Source of the DNA: Stereum hirsutum FP-91666 SS1
Lineage: Eukaryota; Basidiomycota; Agaricomycetes; Russulales; Stereaceae
Length of the DNA: 64,000 nucleotides
Direction: 5' to 3'
Assembly: GCF_000264905.1 (NCBI RefSeq)
Contig: NW_006763131.1
Coordinates: forward strand, 1,651,063-1,715,062
Shown: piece by piece, positions 35,524 to 47,660 of the stretch
Numbering within the stretch: position 1 is the stretch's first letter
Layout: every line of letters starts with the position of its first letter
Program-made: the position numbers and the translations under genes
Notes under the pieces: model-generated
Databases searched by the model: none
What the model saw: the letters and a program-made list of their open reading frames with translations, nothing else
Told to the model about the DNA's origin: nothing

Positions 35524-37719
35524 ATGAAGAAAGCGACGCCGGTGGTAGACACCTCTACCGAGAGAAAGGGTCACGTATGTCCACCTTCAGACGCAACACA
35601 CCCGCGCGATCGCTGGGAGACGCTCTTTGTCTATTCTTTCATATGCAAGTTCACCCAGCTTCGTACCAAGGTCGAAGGGCTAGAGTCACCTATGGAGTAC
35701 GTGCCCAAACCCTCTCCGCGTACACGAGGTCTCATCTGGTCCAATCGCTTTCGTTTCTAGTTTCGAGGAGGCGTTGCTCGCGCAAGGGCCGCATCCTATA
35801 ATGGTCCAAGTCGTTACGCGTTTCATTCTCAATCTCAGACCACAGACGCGTAATATTAGGTGAGGGGATATCCTTGGGCTTTCTCTGAGTGATCTGAACA
35901 GGCATGGACCGCGTTGTCGCTCTTCAGCACGGACCAGCTCTCCGATACGGTCTCTGCGGTGTTTTCGGACTATATGAAGACCACTGAACGCTCGGTCTTC
36001 TGGGACGACGAGCAGAAGAAAAATATCAACCCATTTCGGACGATGGAGCAGGGGCTTTTCAACGCTGATTGGGATATGAAGGTGCGTACAACCCCATCTC
36101 TTAGAGCTTGAATGTTTTGCTCATCTTATTTCTCCGCCACATTCCTTTTACTCTTTTCAGCTCAAAATTCTTCGTCAACTCGTAGAGCTTCAACTGAGCC
36201 ATGGTCCTGAGATAAGGAAGACGATAGATAACGCCTGGGGCATTGTACACAACAAACACAGGAAAAAGGAGGTGCCCGACCCTCCGCCTCTCGATCCCAG
36301 CGACCCCAACAGCATGGAAAGCTTGCAATTTGTCCCTATCGGCCAAGACAACGCACGCAAGCGGTACTGGGTCGTTGATGGTCAGTACGCTGCCCGTGCT
36401 CGTCGTCCGCGTATTTGCGCGTGTTTGTGCGTTGCTCCAATATGCTGACTTTTCTGTTGGGGCGGCGTCCGCCGTCGTGGTTCTTGCGCCACAATCTCAA
36501 ATCCGTTACTCAATCTAGCTTCACCACGCGTTTACGTTTCGACAAACCCTTGGAAGATCACGGCCACTATCAACGCCGTTTCTAACACCCGTGAGGACTA
36601 TGTCGCGCTTTTGGAGAAAATCAGGGCATCTGCGCCGGCCGATATAGACGACAAGTCGAAGAAATTGTCGAAGTCCGATACTCATCATGTTCTCTTGATG
36701 AAAGCTCTCGAAGATCGTCTGGAGGTCATTGACAATGAAACCTTAGTGAGCAATTTTTTTCTGCCTTCTCGATGTGACCATGTTCGGGAAATGCGTTTTG
36801 CCCGCGGTGTGGCCCACAACTGGTTTTAGTAGGCTTTTGTTATGGGGTTTTCGCTGACGGTGATCTGTTTGTAGAGGATTCAGAAACAACGAAAGAAAGC
36901 TGAACAGCGAAACATGCTTATGGCTCAAGCCGAACTTCGGCAAACTCGTACACGACGACAGACACGACGACCAGATTACGTCTATGACGAGGATCCGGAA
37001 GAGGCAAGTTTGGCTTGCGATTGTCGGCCCTTCGCCCTGTCTCTGCTATTGGCTAACATGCTGCTTGTTAGGACGACGCGGATGAAGACATGTACCAGCA
37101 GGAGGAGGAACCGTACGATGAGGAGCCGATGGAGGACGCCGATTTCGGTAATCACTCGGACACACCCTCTGCCTCGACGAGTGCCCAAGCAGCGGGCAAG
37201 CGGCGGTCCACACGTACCAACGCGGGCTCAGCGGCTGCCTCCAGCAGCGGTAGGCGATCAGGAGGAGGTGATGAGTGGATGGCGTGGAAAGGAGAACGGC
37301 GATCTTCTCGTCTGGGAGCACCCCCGGAGACACAGATGGACGAACTACCAGTAAAGCGTGCGCGGACGGAGGAAAGCACCGCTAGCGCGCCGTCTGTCAA
37401 CGATTCGGCGGCGCGCAACGGGTCGCGTGAGCCATCAGCTCCGAAATTTACGGCGACGGGAGCCGCTGCAGTCAAGCCCACGGAGACGGCAGTGGAGCAA
37501 CTGGCAGGACGGAAGAAAAGCAAGTTCTGGTTCTATGCCGTCGAACCTATCGCCCCGCCATCAGGCCACCAGTCTGTACAGTCCGACGCGATGGATGTCG
37601 ACCAGGAGCCGTCCAATGGGCACAGGAATGGGGGTGGGAAGGGCAGAAACGGTACACGCCGCACCAGCCGACACGTTTTGGATGGTAGCTTGTCGCCTGC
37701 CCCGAGCATGGAGGAATAA
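35524..37719 (+). CDS. WHIM-domain chromatin protein (ISWI-partner type)
   Basis: About 549 aa in seven exons: 35524-35696, 35761-35859, 35928-36081, 36161-36380, 36519-36745, 36875-37003 and 37072-37719. An N-terminal helical block (RWETLFVYSFICKFTQLRTK) is followed by FNADWDMKLKILRQLVELQL with GPEIRKTIDNAWGIV, like a WHIM1 element, and by FVPIGQDNARKRYWVVDASP, like the WHIM3 box that contacts ISWI and linker DNA. The C-terminal 215 residues are acidic and then Ser/Arg-rich and disordered, with KR clusters for nuclear import. The last intron has a GC donor (GAG|GCAAGT, acceptor TTAG) and is needed to stay in frame. The closest named relatives are RSF1/CECR2-like and fungal Ioc-type proteins; the exact orthologue is not determined. 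Confidence 0.75.
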
Positions 37720-38239
37720 CTTCATCCAGCGAGCTTTATGTATATACCTTGTCTGTTTATCCACTCCTTTCTCACATCCAACCGTGCTCTTGATTTCTTG
37801 CCTGCGATCTCTATATCTGCCTTCACTTTACACCGCCTGACATTCGCCCCTTCTTTTCTGGATCTCAATCGCCCAAAGCTCTCCGTTATATTCGCTTCCC
37901 GGTCAAGTTGAACGTCTCTTCTGTACTTATACTCAAGATGAGAAGATGATAACTTATCCCGATATTCACTGTTGCCGTCGACGCTGTTATCGGGCTTAGA
38001 ACGTTGCAAACTATGTGGACGACGTGGCCAGCGAATGGAAGACAGGTTGTTTGCGTACTTAGATTGGTTGCGGCAACGGCCGAGTGGATCAACCTTAGCG
38101 AATTTGCATTCCAGATCTGTTCGTGACTGTGGCGTCAGGAAGCGCCCGATTCCAAAGATTTCGCTAGAGGCGAAACGCTCTGGCTCGGGCCCCGTCCTCC
38201 GTCTTTCTTTCCTTCCCCTCATCGTCGTCGTCGGTATTG
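37720..38239. other. intergenic between WHIM gene and MIP
   Basis: 520 bases with the WHIM-gene 3' UTR and MIP promoter. Short frames on both strands are not supported. Confidence 0.5.
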
Positions 38240-40766
38240 ATGCTCGCTCGGAATGCGAGCAAGTCGCTCTCGCGCACGCTCCGACGTGCCACGCGGTGTC
38301 GCCGGGTCACGAATATCGGTCATCGACATCTCGCATCGGCAGCATCCACGTCCTCTGAAGACCACGACCTCGCGTTCTTCTTCGACCAACCGCCATCGTT
38401 TACGAAGAGGTTTTCCTTAGCATCGCCCTCATCAGGTCTATTCGGTCAACCTTCACTATCCTCACCAGCTGCATTTCACCAACTAGCACAAGCTACACTG
38501 CTACGTGCCCATCTCCTTACTGAACGAATAGTACGTGCACGAGAGTCAAGAGATGAGCTCCTCGCGGTGGTCAAGAACCTGGATCGTCTCAGCGACATGT
38601 TATGCTCCGTCATCGACCTCGCAGAACTCGTACGGAACGCACATCCAGATCCTCACTGGGTAGAGACGGCGAACGAGGCGTATGAGCAGGTGTGTGAGGT
38701 CATGAATGTGTTGAACACCCATGTTGGTCTATATGAGGTACGTCTCTATTCAGTACTTCTAAATACCCCATATAGGACTGGATCTAATCTGGTTTCTTTT
38801 TCGTGGAGAGCACAGTCTCTCAAGGTTGTCATGAATGACCCTTCCATCACAAGGACGCTCAGTCGGGAAGCGTACCAGACAGCCCTCATATTCTGGCGTG
38901 ATTTCGAAAAGTCGGGGATCAATTTACCACCAGCACAGCGAGACCGCTTCGTGTCATTATCTTCGGAGATCCTAGTCCTTGGTCGGCAGTTCCTTGGCGA
39001 GGCATCTAGTGCTCGACCGCCTGCGTCCATAAAGTCTTCGGAGCTCAACGGGTTGAAGGATTACGGGTTGGGGTCGAGATTACAGCAACAGTCACGCTTC
39101 ACGCAGCGCGATTTGCTCGTGTATCCCGGCTCACTACAAGCTCATATGATTATGCGCTCCGCCCCTCTGGAAGAGCCACGGCGGAAAGTATACCTTGCTG
39201 CTAATTCGAGCACACCGGAGCAAGTGGACATATTGGAGGCCCTTCTGCGAGCGCGGGCTCAGCTTGCCACGCTGGTTGGTTCGGACAGTTTTGCGCATAT
39301 GGCTTTGGGGGACAAGATGGCAAAATCTCCGGGTGCGCATCCCTCTCTCTTTCACATATTAACGTCAGGTAATTTGAGTGAGAGCAAATGCTAATATATT
39401 CAATTTCTATTATATACAGAAAATGTACACCAGTTCTTGGACTCGCTCCTAGACCAAACACGACCACACGCGCGGAGAGCACTTCGTACACTCAGCGAAC
39501 GGAAACAGACTCACCTGAATACGGGACCTATGCCGATTATCCAAGCATGGGATCGGGATTACTATTGTCCACCAGAACCTCCAGCACCGCCTGTCGCCTT
39601 ACCACCATTATCACTTGGGGCCGTTTTCCGTGCGCTTTCGCGACTGTTCAAGAGCTTATACGGGATTTCGCTTCGACCAGCAGAAGTCGCCACGGGAGAG
39701 GTGTGGCACTCGGATGTACGAAAGTTGGAGGTAGTGGACGAGAAGGATGGGCTGCTGGGTTGGATCTACACTGACCTGTTCGCACGAAGAGGGAAGTCAA
39801 GTGGAGCAGCACATTATACCGTTCGGTGTTCGCGGCGGACAGACGACGATCCCGTAGCCGGCGACCTCGAACCACCGGAAGGTGGCCACGGACTGGTCAA
39901 CATATCGGAGGAATTCGAGGCTGGTCACCGTCGGCAGATGTCGGATGGTGTCTTCCAGCTTCCTGTCGTCGTATTGTTGACCGAATTCGGACGACCATCA
40001 ATATCACGGGGACCTGCTGTGCTCGAATGGCATGAGGTAATCACTTTGTTCCATGAAATGGGGCACGCTATGCATTGTTCGTACCTGCTATTTTCATGTG
40101 CTTACCTTCGTCGGACTTACCTGTTTATTTCTTGCAGCTATGATCGGTCGGACAGAATACCAGAACGTCTCCGGTACCCGCTGTGCCACCGACTTCGTCG
40201 AGCTCCCCTCCATCCTCATGGAACACTTCCTCAACTCGCCTACCGTCCTCTCCCTCTTCGAATCCACCAACTCCTCCCTCGCACGCAAAGTGGGCAACCA
40301 CCACGAAGACCCTTGCCACAACATCGATACCCACAGCCAAATCCTGCTCGCCGCGCTCGATCAGATCTACCATTCCCCCGCCGCTCTGGACCCCAATTTT
40401 GACTCGACGAAGAGTTTCGCGGATCTGTATCTGCGGAAAGGTCTGATCCCGTTCGTCGAGGGCACGTCATGGCAGACACAGTTCGGTCATCTGTTCGGAT
40501 ATGGAGCGACTTACTACTCTTATATCTTCGACCGAGCCATCGCGTCCAGAGTCTGGAAGAAACTCTTCTCGAAGGATCCGCTCAATCGGGAGATGGGAGA
40601 GAGGTATAAGCAGGATGTGTTGAGGTTCGGGGGTGGCGAGGATCCGTGGTCGATGATCGGTTCGTTGTTGAGTGCGCCGGAGTTGTCGAGAGGAGATGCG
40701 GAGGCGATGAAGGAGGTGGGCAGGTGGAGGATAGAGGACGAGGTTGGGCAGCCTGGGAGACATTGA
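38240..40766 (+). CDS. mip: mitochondrial intermediate peptidase (M3 metallopeptidase)
   Basis: About 778 aa in four exons: 38240-38737, 38816-39368, 39420-40076 and 40138-40766. Removes an octapeptide from imported precursors after MPP cleavage in the matrix. The Arg/Ser-rich start [19 protein letters not shown] is a clear presequence. The zinc motif HEMGH at about 562-566, in [18 protein letters not shown], is cut by intron 3 just after it; the downstream [12 protein letters not shown] supplies the third zinc ligand (Glu) of the M3 family. Length is normal for fungal MIP. MIP is the classic marker directly beside the HD (A) mating-type genes of Agaricomycetes, which is what follows here. 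The first intron was chosen because it removes a low-similarity insert between NTHVGLYE and [10 protein letters not shown]. Confidence 0.95.
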
Positions 40767-42448
40767 GTTTTGATGGACCTTGTCTGGTCTCTGATACATT
40801 ACTATTCTTCTTTTTGCATGGTCGAATGGATTCTGTTTGCACCTGCTATGCTCGTTTCCACTCACGACTGCTCATGCACATGCCACCTCATCTCATGCAA
40901 TCGCTCTGCTTTGCTGGATTCCCTGTCGATATCCTTATTATTCTGCCGCGTGGTGAGAGGTGGTGAGAGGGAGTAGAGGGGGTGCTCGAGTTCAACCGCT
41001 TAGAGTTAGATGTTGTACTTCTGGCCTAACTCGTCAGTATATCTCACTGTAGCATCAAAACAAAACCGAGAGGGAACTCATGTAGAAACCATCCATCGAC
41101 TTCGAGACCCGAACCAAGAATCTTGAAGTATTGAGGCGGACATGCGAAAGTTGAAGCTTGAAGGGCGAGGGAGACTTTCCAGCGATGCTTGAGTGTTGAG
41201 ATTGGGAGCTTGAGCTTGAAGATGGAGCTTGGGACCTTGAGCTTGAGGAGCAAACGATGGAGATGAGCGGATGACGCGGCGGATGTGAGCCGGACGTCGT
41301 GCAGGAGTCTTGTTTGAGAACTGGAGGAGAGTGGGACGCCAGATAAGTACTACAAACGAGGAGGAGAGTAACGATACAGCGAGAAGTAAGGGTACAGAAC
41401 AATGCAAGGATACAGAGCGAAGCGAGGAAGTGATGGAGAGTACAGTGCGAAATAGATATGAATAAACAATCGAGTCGAACCAAAGAATAGGAGAAACACG
41501 CGTCACAATAGAAATACATGCGGGGGGCGCCAGCGGAAGGCGATACAGGTGTGAGCGAGAGAGAGACAGAGGAGAATAGAGAGCAGAAATCGAGGCGCAA
41601 AAATCAAAGGTAAAACGCATCACAGTAGAAATACATGCGGGGGTGCCAGAGGTAGGCGTTACAGGTGTGAGCGATAAAAATGAAAGGAACAGAGTACAGA
41701 GACTGAGGCTAATAAAAAAAGGAAAGGATACGCATCACGATAGAAATATATGCGGCAGTGCCTGTGGTAGGCGATACAGGTGTGGGCGAGATATAGCAGG
41801 GGAAGAAGAGAGCAGCAAGAAGAACATAATACAGTACGGGAATACAGCGAATAGAGTAGAGTATGTGATGAAGGGGGAGAACGTGATACAGGGCGGAAAA
41901 CGTGATATAGGAGGAAGAACAAAACACAGAAGGAAGAAGAAAGCGAGGAGACAGGGAAATACCGGGGGAGGCAAGACCGGTTGGATGCAAACGAACCGAG
42001 GAAACACAGGAGGATCTAGAGAGAACTTTAAGTTAGATAACTATCGTATTCGTCGAACAAAAGGAGCTCACCTTCTGAATGATGAAGAAGTCGTCCGAAG
42101 TCTCGCCATAAAACTCTGCTGTGGCAAGACTTCGGTAGGCATCATAATAGCGATTCGGGAGCTCGCATGCTGTAAGTCGACGACATCGGGGACGCGACAT
42201 GCATTGTTCCGAAAGACGCTATGGCCTTGATGTGTCACGAAAGGGCAACGACCGACGTGGTTGTGAAGGGCCCTTCGGATAGACCTTCGTTGGGATTGTC
42301 GATGGAGCGATAAGGCCACGGAGCATGGCCGAGCGCGGGCTGGACATGGAGGCGCAAAGCTGTGCAGGCTGATCTGCAAGCAAGCTTCAACGGTATCCCA
42401 TATAGGAACAATGAGTTCACCAGTATTGGAATGGGACCTTGACGAGGC
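40767..42448. other. repeat-rich spacer between MIP and the first HD1-like gene
   Basis: About 1.7 kb. Purine-rich on the plus strand, with degenerate gatacag-containing repeats from 41.35 to 41.97 kb that include a regular three-copy array (listed separately). Open frames here are by-products of the low-complexity base composition. Confidence 0.55.
41499..41791. repeat. three-copy tandem repeat, period about 115 bp
   Basis: Copies begin near 41499, 41615 and 41731. Each has a core of about 60 bases containing atagaaatacatgcgg (tagaaatatatgcgg in copy 3), then a gaagg/gtagg-cgatacaggtgt segment, and a looser purine-rich linker. A related core (gaaaatacatgcgggac...ggatacagg) occurs once at about 53.09 kb, downstream of the second HD1-like gene. 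Confidence 0.8.
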
Positions 42449-44091
42449 TCAACCCCAGAATGAGGAGAGCGTTGACCACAGGCTGGATGGCTCGATACCG
42501 ATGTCACCACTGAATTGACACGACTCTCCGGAAACTTGTTCTAGAAAATCGAATGTCGGCGCAGGCGTATCGGTGAGCTTCCCTGGCGACGTGAATGCAT
42601 CGCATAACGAGTCAAACGAAGGAAGAGTTCCAAGACTGGCGGGCGATGATTGTGGGGATGACTTCGGGGAAGATAGGTAGTCGGAAAGCTCGCTCCAGCC
42701 CATACTGGGTTGGCTCCAGTTGGTGTTGAGCAGGCTCCAGTCGATAGAGGATTGTGAGCTCTGGGAGTCCGGTGAACCGGCATCAGATGGCGGTGAATAA
42801 GATGATGTGTAGGAGGGAAAGTCGGGAAAATGACTTGATGGCGACCCAAGGAAACCAGCGTCGGGGAAAGGGGGTAGAGAAGAGGTATCAGGGTTGATAA
42901 TATTCACACCCTGGAGGGCCTTTTCCTCGACTTCCAGTTGAGGCCATGCAGCAAGGACTAGATATCCTGTGAGTCGAGCAGAAGAGTACATCGAAGCAAG
43001 AGACTTACAAGGCATGGATTGAGAGTGGACAGGTTCCGCGTACGCGGCGTTAAACGCATTCCAATCGAATAGACTGATATCCAAAGGAGCAGAATTGTCT
43101 ATCTGATCCATCGATACTGAGGGAGCAGAAAAGAGGTCTCCGAAGATATAGGACTCGAGAGCGTGAGCGGCTTGGTCTAAAGGTATAGGATCGGCGACCG
43201 TGTACGGAGGTCTTTCACTAGATACACCTCGAGGGCGCTTTGTGTCGCGTTCGTCTTCTGCATTAGATAGGCGTCGTTTCCGGGACGAAGATAACGTCGG
43301 TGATGTGGATGGAAGAGAGGTGTTTTGGGTTGGGGTTGGGGTCGGGGGAGAGGGTGGTGACGGTGGTGACGGAGGTGATGACGGGGCGGGTGGGCTCGCA
43401 ACGCGCGCTGCAGATGATGGTGATGTGCGCGAGAGGATGGGAGTCTGGACTGCATAACAGTTATTTGCGGGCAGAGTCGGTGGGGCGGTTACACTTGTGC
43501 TAATCGAGAACAATGAGTGAGACTTGACCTCTGATATGATGTACATTAGCCTTACCGGACGCGTTTATGAGGTCGTTGTGCGACATCGTCGCGAGAATCG
43601 GTGGATAACGCGTCCAAGGACGACGCGCGGCGTTTAACGCCAGAAATAGGTGGGGGTGGTGTAGTGTCTTCCTCATAGTCAAAGACCTGGAATGGTGGCG
43701 AGGGCGTCCTCACGTCCTCCGTGTCTTTCTGACTGTGCACATGAGCAAGCTCTGTCGATGTAAATTCGAATGATGGCACAGTGCTGTCGGAGGTCATGCC
43801 GAACTGATTGAGGGTTTGGTCCACATCCCCCATGAATTCGGTGGTGAGTTTGTTGGAATCGGAGTAGACAGTGAGGAAGGTGTCGGCGAGGATGCCAATT
43901 CGCGCTGAGACCACTTTGGCAAGGGACATCGTGTCGGTATGCAATGTGCGTAATTGGGCACTTTGCTCGAGTTTGTACTGAATCCGGGACCAGCTGGAAG
44001 CAAAAGTTTTCCATGCGGTGGGGCCAGCTTGGAGAGTCTGGAGAAAGTTGGGCTCTGCGTCGTCCAACTCTCGTTTGAGAGATTCGTCCAT
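42449..44091 (-). CDS. HD1-like mating-type protein lacking a homeodomain (cassette 1)
   Basis: About 528 aa: exon 1 44091-43556, exon 2 from 43499 (or 43493, a tandem acceptor) to 42449. Residues 1 to about 90 (LKRELDDAEPNFLQTLQAGP, then LAKVVSARIGILADTFLTVY) align by eye with the helical N-terminal domain of the second HD1 (55916 start), the part that in HD1 proteins mediates partner recognition. After it comes directly the acidic DYEEDTTPPPPISGVKRR linker that in cassette 2 lies beyond the homeodomain, so about 120 residues with the homeodomain are absent without a frame break. Two basic clusters (GVKRRASS; SRKRRLSNAEDERDTKRPR) may be nuclear signals. The C-terminal 330 residues are Pro/Ser-rich with an acidic, aromatic flavour, like an activation region. 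It may act as a regulatory partner rather than bind DNA; this is inference. Confidence 0.65.
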
Positions 44092-44307
44092 AGCAGAGCA
44101 TCGACGAGAGCCAGGAATGTGTGCAGAAATACGGCCTGATTTGGAAAACGTGTGGGGTCAGCCTCGTTGCACGTGGGGAGCGAGTTGCCGATGAACAAAA
44201 GTTCGGCCACCCGTTTCGCTCTCATCCTTCTTCTGCAGCCGCGCCACCGAACTTGTCATTTGAGTATGCCACTTGGTCGCCTCATCTAGCCTCCATTTTA
44301 GCTAGGG
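44092..44307. promoter_or_regulatory. divergent promoter of HD cassette 1
   Basis: 216 bases between the minus- and plus-strand ATGs, the layout typical of HD1/HD2 pairs. No operator consensus could be assigned. Confidence 0.5.
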
Positions 44308-46584
44308 ATGCCTCTACCTACAAATCGCCCTATGCAGCATGACGAGCTTCTACAGTCATTCGCCTCAATAGCGCATTCAATCAATAGTCTGCTGGGCCAT
44401 ATCCCGCTGCACTCTGATGGCATACCGTCGACGGCTACTTTACGCGCTCTCCCTTCTGCTATCGTACAGCTTCCAGAGCCCCTCGCACCCGATCTCATTG
44501 CTCTCGGAATCAAATCGTCGGTCGCGGAAAGCCTTTCACGGTCTTATCTATGGGCCGCAGGTCGCTTGAAGGTTGAGGTTGAAGCCCGATGTACTCGCGT
44601 CATTCGGGCGTGCATCGACGCGACGATACAAAATGGCTGCACTGTACCAGAACATCTATCACATATACGCGTCTTTTACGAGACCCATTTCTCAGATACT
44701 GTGACGCAGTGGGCGCAGAAAGGGCTGTCGATGACGCGCGAGCGTCTGATGGTCGCGACACTGAAGCGACCACTTGCTGGTGCAGTGAGCCCGAAGGTAT
44801 ATTCACTGACTATGAGTAGTATGAGTCTTCAACTTAATATTCCTCTACAGACGAACCCAACCCCCCTCCCTCCGCGCCAAAACCTTCATCAGCAAGGGTT
44901 TCTATCCTGGACAACCTCACGACCGCATTCTTTTACGGTGTGTACGACCGTCATCCGAGAAATTTGTGGAGTTCTGATGGCTTCGATCCTCCAGAGCATT
45001 CTGGCTGCAACTGATGCTCAGGGGAAACTATGTTTTAACTCTCTATTCAAAAACCTTACTCCTGTCCGAGACGCCACACCATCTCAATCTTCCCCCTCGC
45101 CTGCCTCCCATCGTGCCCGAACTCTTTCGCCGAAGTTGCGCAAACCTAGCCCCGGCACACGATATGTATGGTCATAGGGTTCTTTCAGTGTCTGGATCCG
45201 CACACTGAACAAATGATGTCCACCTCTGTAGCGTTCGCCGCTCTCCATTATCCGGGATCCCTTTTCATCTCGTCTCCCTCCATACGCTTTCCCTGCGGCT
45301 TACATTACAGAAGAAGCAGAAGTACGCCGGCAAGTTCTGACTTCCCAGAAACGTGACTTCGCCATACCAGTGCTCTGTCGTGGTCTGCGCAAAGTGTCGA
45401 CGTCGCCGACGCCTTCAGATATTGATATGCTATCGCAAAGCATCGCGAACACACATATTCAGAGCGACGGAGTCTCTGGAGATAAATCACCCCCACACGT
45501 GGTTACTGTAAAGAAGGAAGAGCTTTTACCGCCCATTAGCTTTCCGTTGTCCCTGTTTCCGCTCAAAACGCCTGAGCCTCTATCCTTTCCGGTTGACACG
45601 AAACCTTTCGAACCCTCTCCGGCCAAACACGAAGACGTATCATCTCCATCCTTGCTGTCGGCAGTGCCTCGACACTACTCTCCACCTTCTCCTGCAAAGC
45701 CTCTGGAAAGGACCCCGTCATCCTGCACTGGCTCCGTGGCTGAGTCTTCGAGTCAATCCCAGCCTCCAGTTACGTCTTCGCCGAGGAAGCCTCGCAAAAT
45801 TGCACCCATTCCTAAACGACTTTCTCGAGGGCCGTCAAAGGTTGTGTCGCCTCCTACCACGGACACCCAACAACCGAGTTCTAAGGCGGCTGTATCCCTG
45901 GAAAGCATACACTCACCGATGCCCACGAAGTTCTCAACACATCCATCATCGAGTCCTTCGTCTGCATCAGAGCCTAAGACGCCACCCCGCACACGAAAGG
46001 TTGCACCTTTGCCGAAACGGCGATCTGCCCCATCCGCGCAGATACCTCCGATTTCCAATTTGCATCCGTCTCCAATTTTACCTCCGTTCTCCAGTTCACC
46101 TTCGCCTCCAGGCGCGCAGCCGTATACCGGTTTGCTTCCGTCTTCCGGTCCACCCGATCGCGCATCGAACACGCTCTTTAAACGCACCCCTTCGCTCACG
46201 GCCACTGAATTCTCCGACGATTCTCGCTCGTCATCGTCCTCCCGATCGTCTTCAATCTTCTCGTCGTCCTCATCGTCATCCAGGCTCTTGACCCCGCCTT
46301 CCAGCCCCTCTCAATCATTGCTCACGTCGGTGCGCCATCCTGATTCAAATCTTGCATGCTCTCCCTCGCAAGCATGGATGTACCATCCATCCATATATGA
46401 AGCGCCGCCCTCCCCCGACATGTTTGGCAGTATGCGACATGCCAAAGGCGGGCGAGCGACAGGATTAGACTTGCAAGGGATTGCAGGCGACCTTTTCCAT
46501 CCTGATGAAGCAGTTGTCAGTTATGGCAAGCAGAAGGGGAAGGGTGTAGATCGCGTAGTCGGTTCCACAGACGAGTTTGGATAG
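44308..46584 (+). CDS. HD2-like mating-type protein, homeodomain not recognisable (cassette 1)
   Basis: About 718 aa: exons 44308-44796, 44851-45165 and 45232-46584. Exon 1 (489 nt) gives a helical N-terminal domain with LPEPLAPDLIALGIKSSVAE and LSRSYLWAAGRLKVEVEARC, resembling the partner-choice region of HD2 proteins. Exon 2 should hold the homeodomain, but the in-frame product (SILQSILAATDAQG...) shows no WFxNxR. Exon 3 has the HD2-like segment RLPPYAFPAAYITEE...DIDMLSQSIANTHI and a long Ser/Pro-rich C-terminus with two basic motifs, PRKIAPIPKR and TRKVAPLPKRR, that recur in cassette 2. The first intron is 54 nt without a stop, so retention would also keep frame. The assignment as HD2 rests on position, exon-1 likeness and these motifs. 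Confidence 0.6.
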
Positions 46585-47120
46585 ACGGTGCAAGCGACGC
46601 TTTATTCTGAAGTAGACCGGAAGCTTCTATGTTGGGTCTCCAGCTCTCTGATTCAGCTCCTCCAGGCTCCACGGCGGAAATCGACCCATTCCGAATGGTT
46701 GTTTCTAGAACCACCGAAGGTGGCGTCTCCTACCATGGGCAACCACTGACCTCGAGGGCAGCCATATGCTTGGACCATATACACAATGCATCTCCGACGA
46801 CTACGCCTGCTGATGCTACAGAATGTTCCTGCATCAGGAACTGCAACCCCCCAGTCGCAAATCATCGTTGGCACCAAGGCCCTCAGTGCCCTGCCGCAGG
46901 ACTCTGACACTCATCCCCCCATCACTTCGCTCACGGACTCTAAATTATCAGCGACTCCGTTATGATCATCATTCCCACCGACCATCATTCCTATTACATT
47001 CGACTTGCTGCTCGTCGTCATTGTCGTTCAGGTTTCTCACCTCGCCACCTAACCATCGCTACACCACATCTCCGCCATAAGTTATTCGTATATATGGTCA
47101 GCCCCTGATCTCATCCCTTG

Positions 47121-47180
47121 TATCGTCTTGGACCGTCTTGTATCATCTGGTATCATCTTGTATCATCTTGTATCATCCTG
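47121..47180. repeat. 10-bp tandem repeat, six units
   Basis: Units of tatcatcttg with one or two changes, in exact 10-base register: tatcgtcttg, gaccgtcttg, tatcatctgg, tatcatcttg twice, tatcatcctg. Confidence 0.85.
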
Positions 47181-47520
47181 ATTTCCCTCTTGTTTTCCGC
47201 TCGCTTTATACCATGTTCACGCATCATCTTAGACCATCCTCAATCATCTGTATCATTTTTTTACTCATCGTTGTCGCGCCTCTCATGTTATCCTCATACA
47301 TAGCTAATGGCTTCCCATTCCATCCATCCTTTACATCTGTAATCCCGTCTCCTGTCTGCTGTGGTTTTCTCTTTCCTGTTTCAACGTCTCTTCTTGCTTT
47401 TTGTCTGCAACCGCTTCCATCTCGTTTTGACCCTTGTCCTCTTGTGTTTCACTCGTCAATTTTCCCCTCATCGCTTTTCATTGCTCTCGTCCTGTCGTGC
47501 CGCTCGCTTTGTATCCGCTC

Positions 47521-47660
47521 AAACTCCTGTATCCGCGACTGTCCTCCTGTATTCGCGATTGTCTTCATGTATTCGCGGTTGTCTTCATGTATCAGCGGTT
47601 GTCCTCCTGTATTAGCGGTTGTCCTCCTGTATTCGCCGTTGTCATCCTGTATTCGCGCAT
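47521..47660. repeat. 20-bp minisatellite, seven units
   Basis: Seven consecutive 20-base units in perfect register, with consensus gtcctcctgtattcgcggtt. The first unit is the most diverged. The long plus-strand frame over it (from 47138) is an artefact of the repeat having few stops. Confidence 0.9.

Noticed and set aside
39437..40402. Extended open frame through the MIP intron at 40077-40137
   Set aside because: Reading through leaves the conserved M3 sequence after HEMGHAMH; the spliced frame restores [15 protein letters not shown].
42960..43009. Possible intron in HD1 of cassette 1 (GTAAGT donor)
   Set aside because: Splicing at the nearest CAG creates a TGA, while the unspliced frame stays open.
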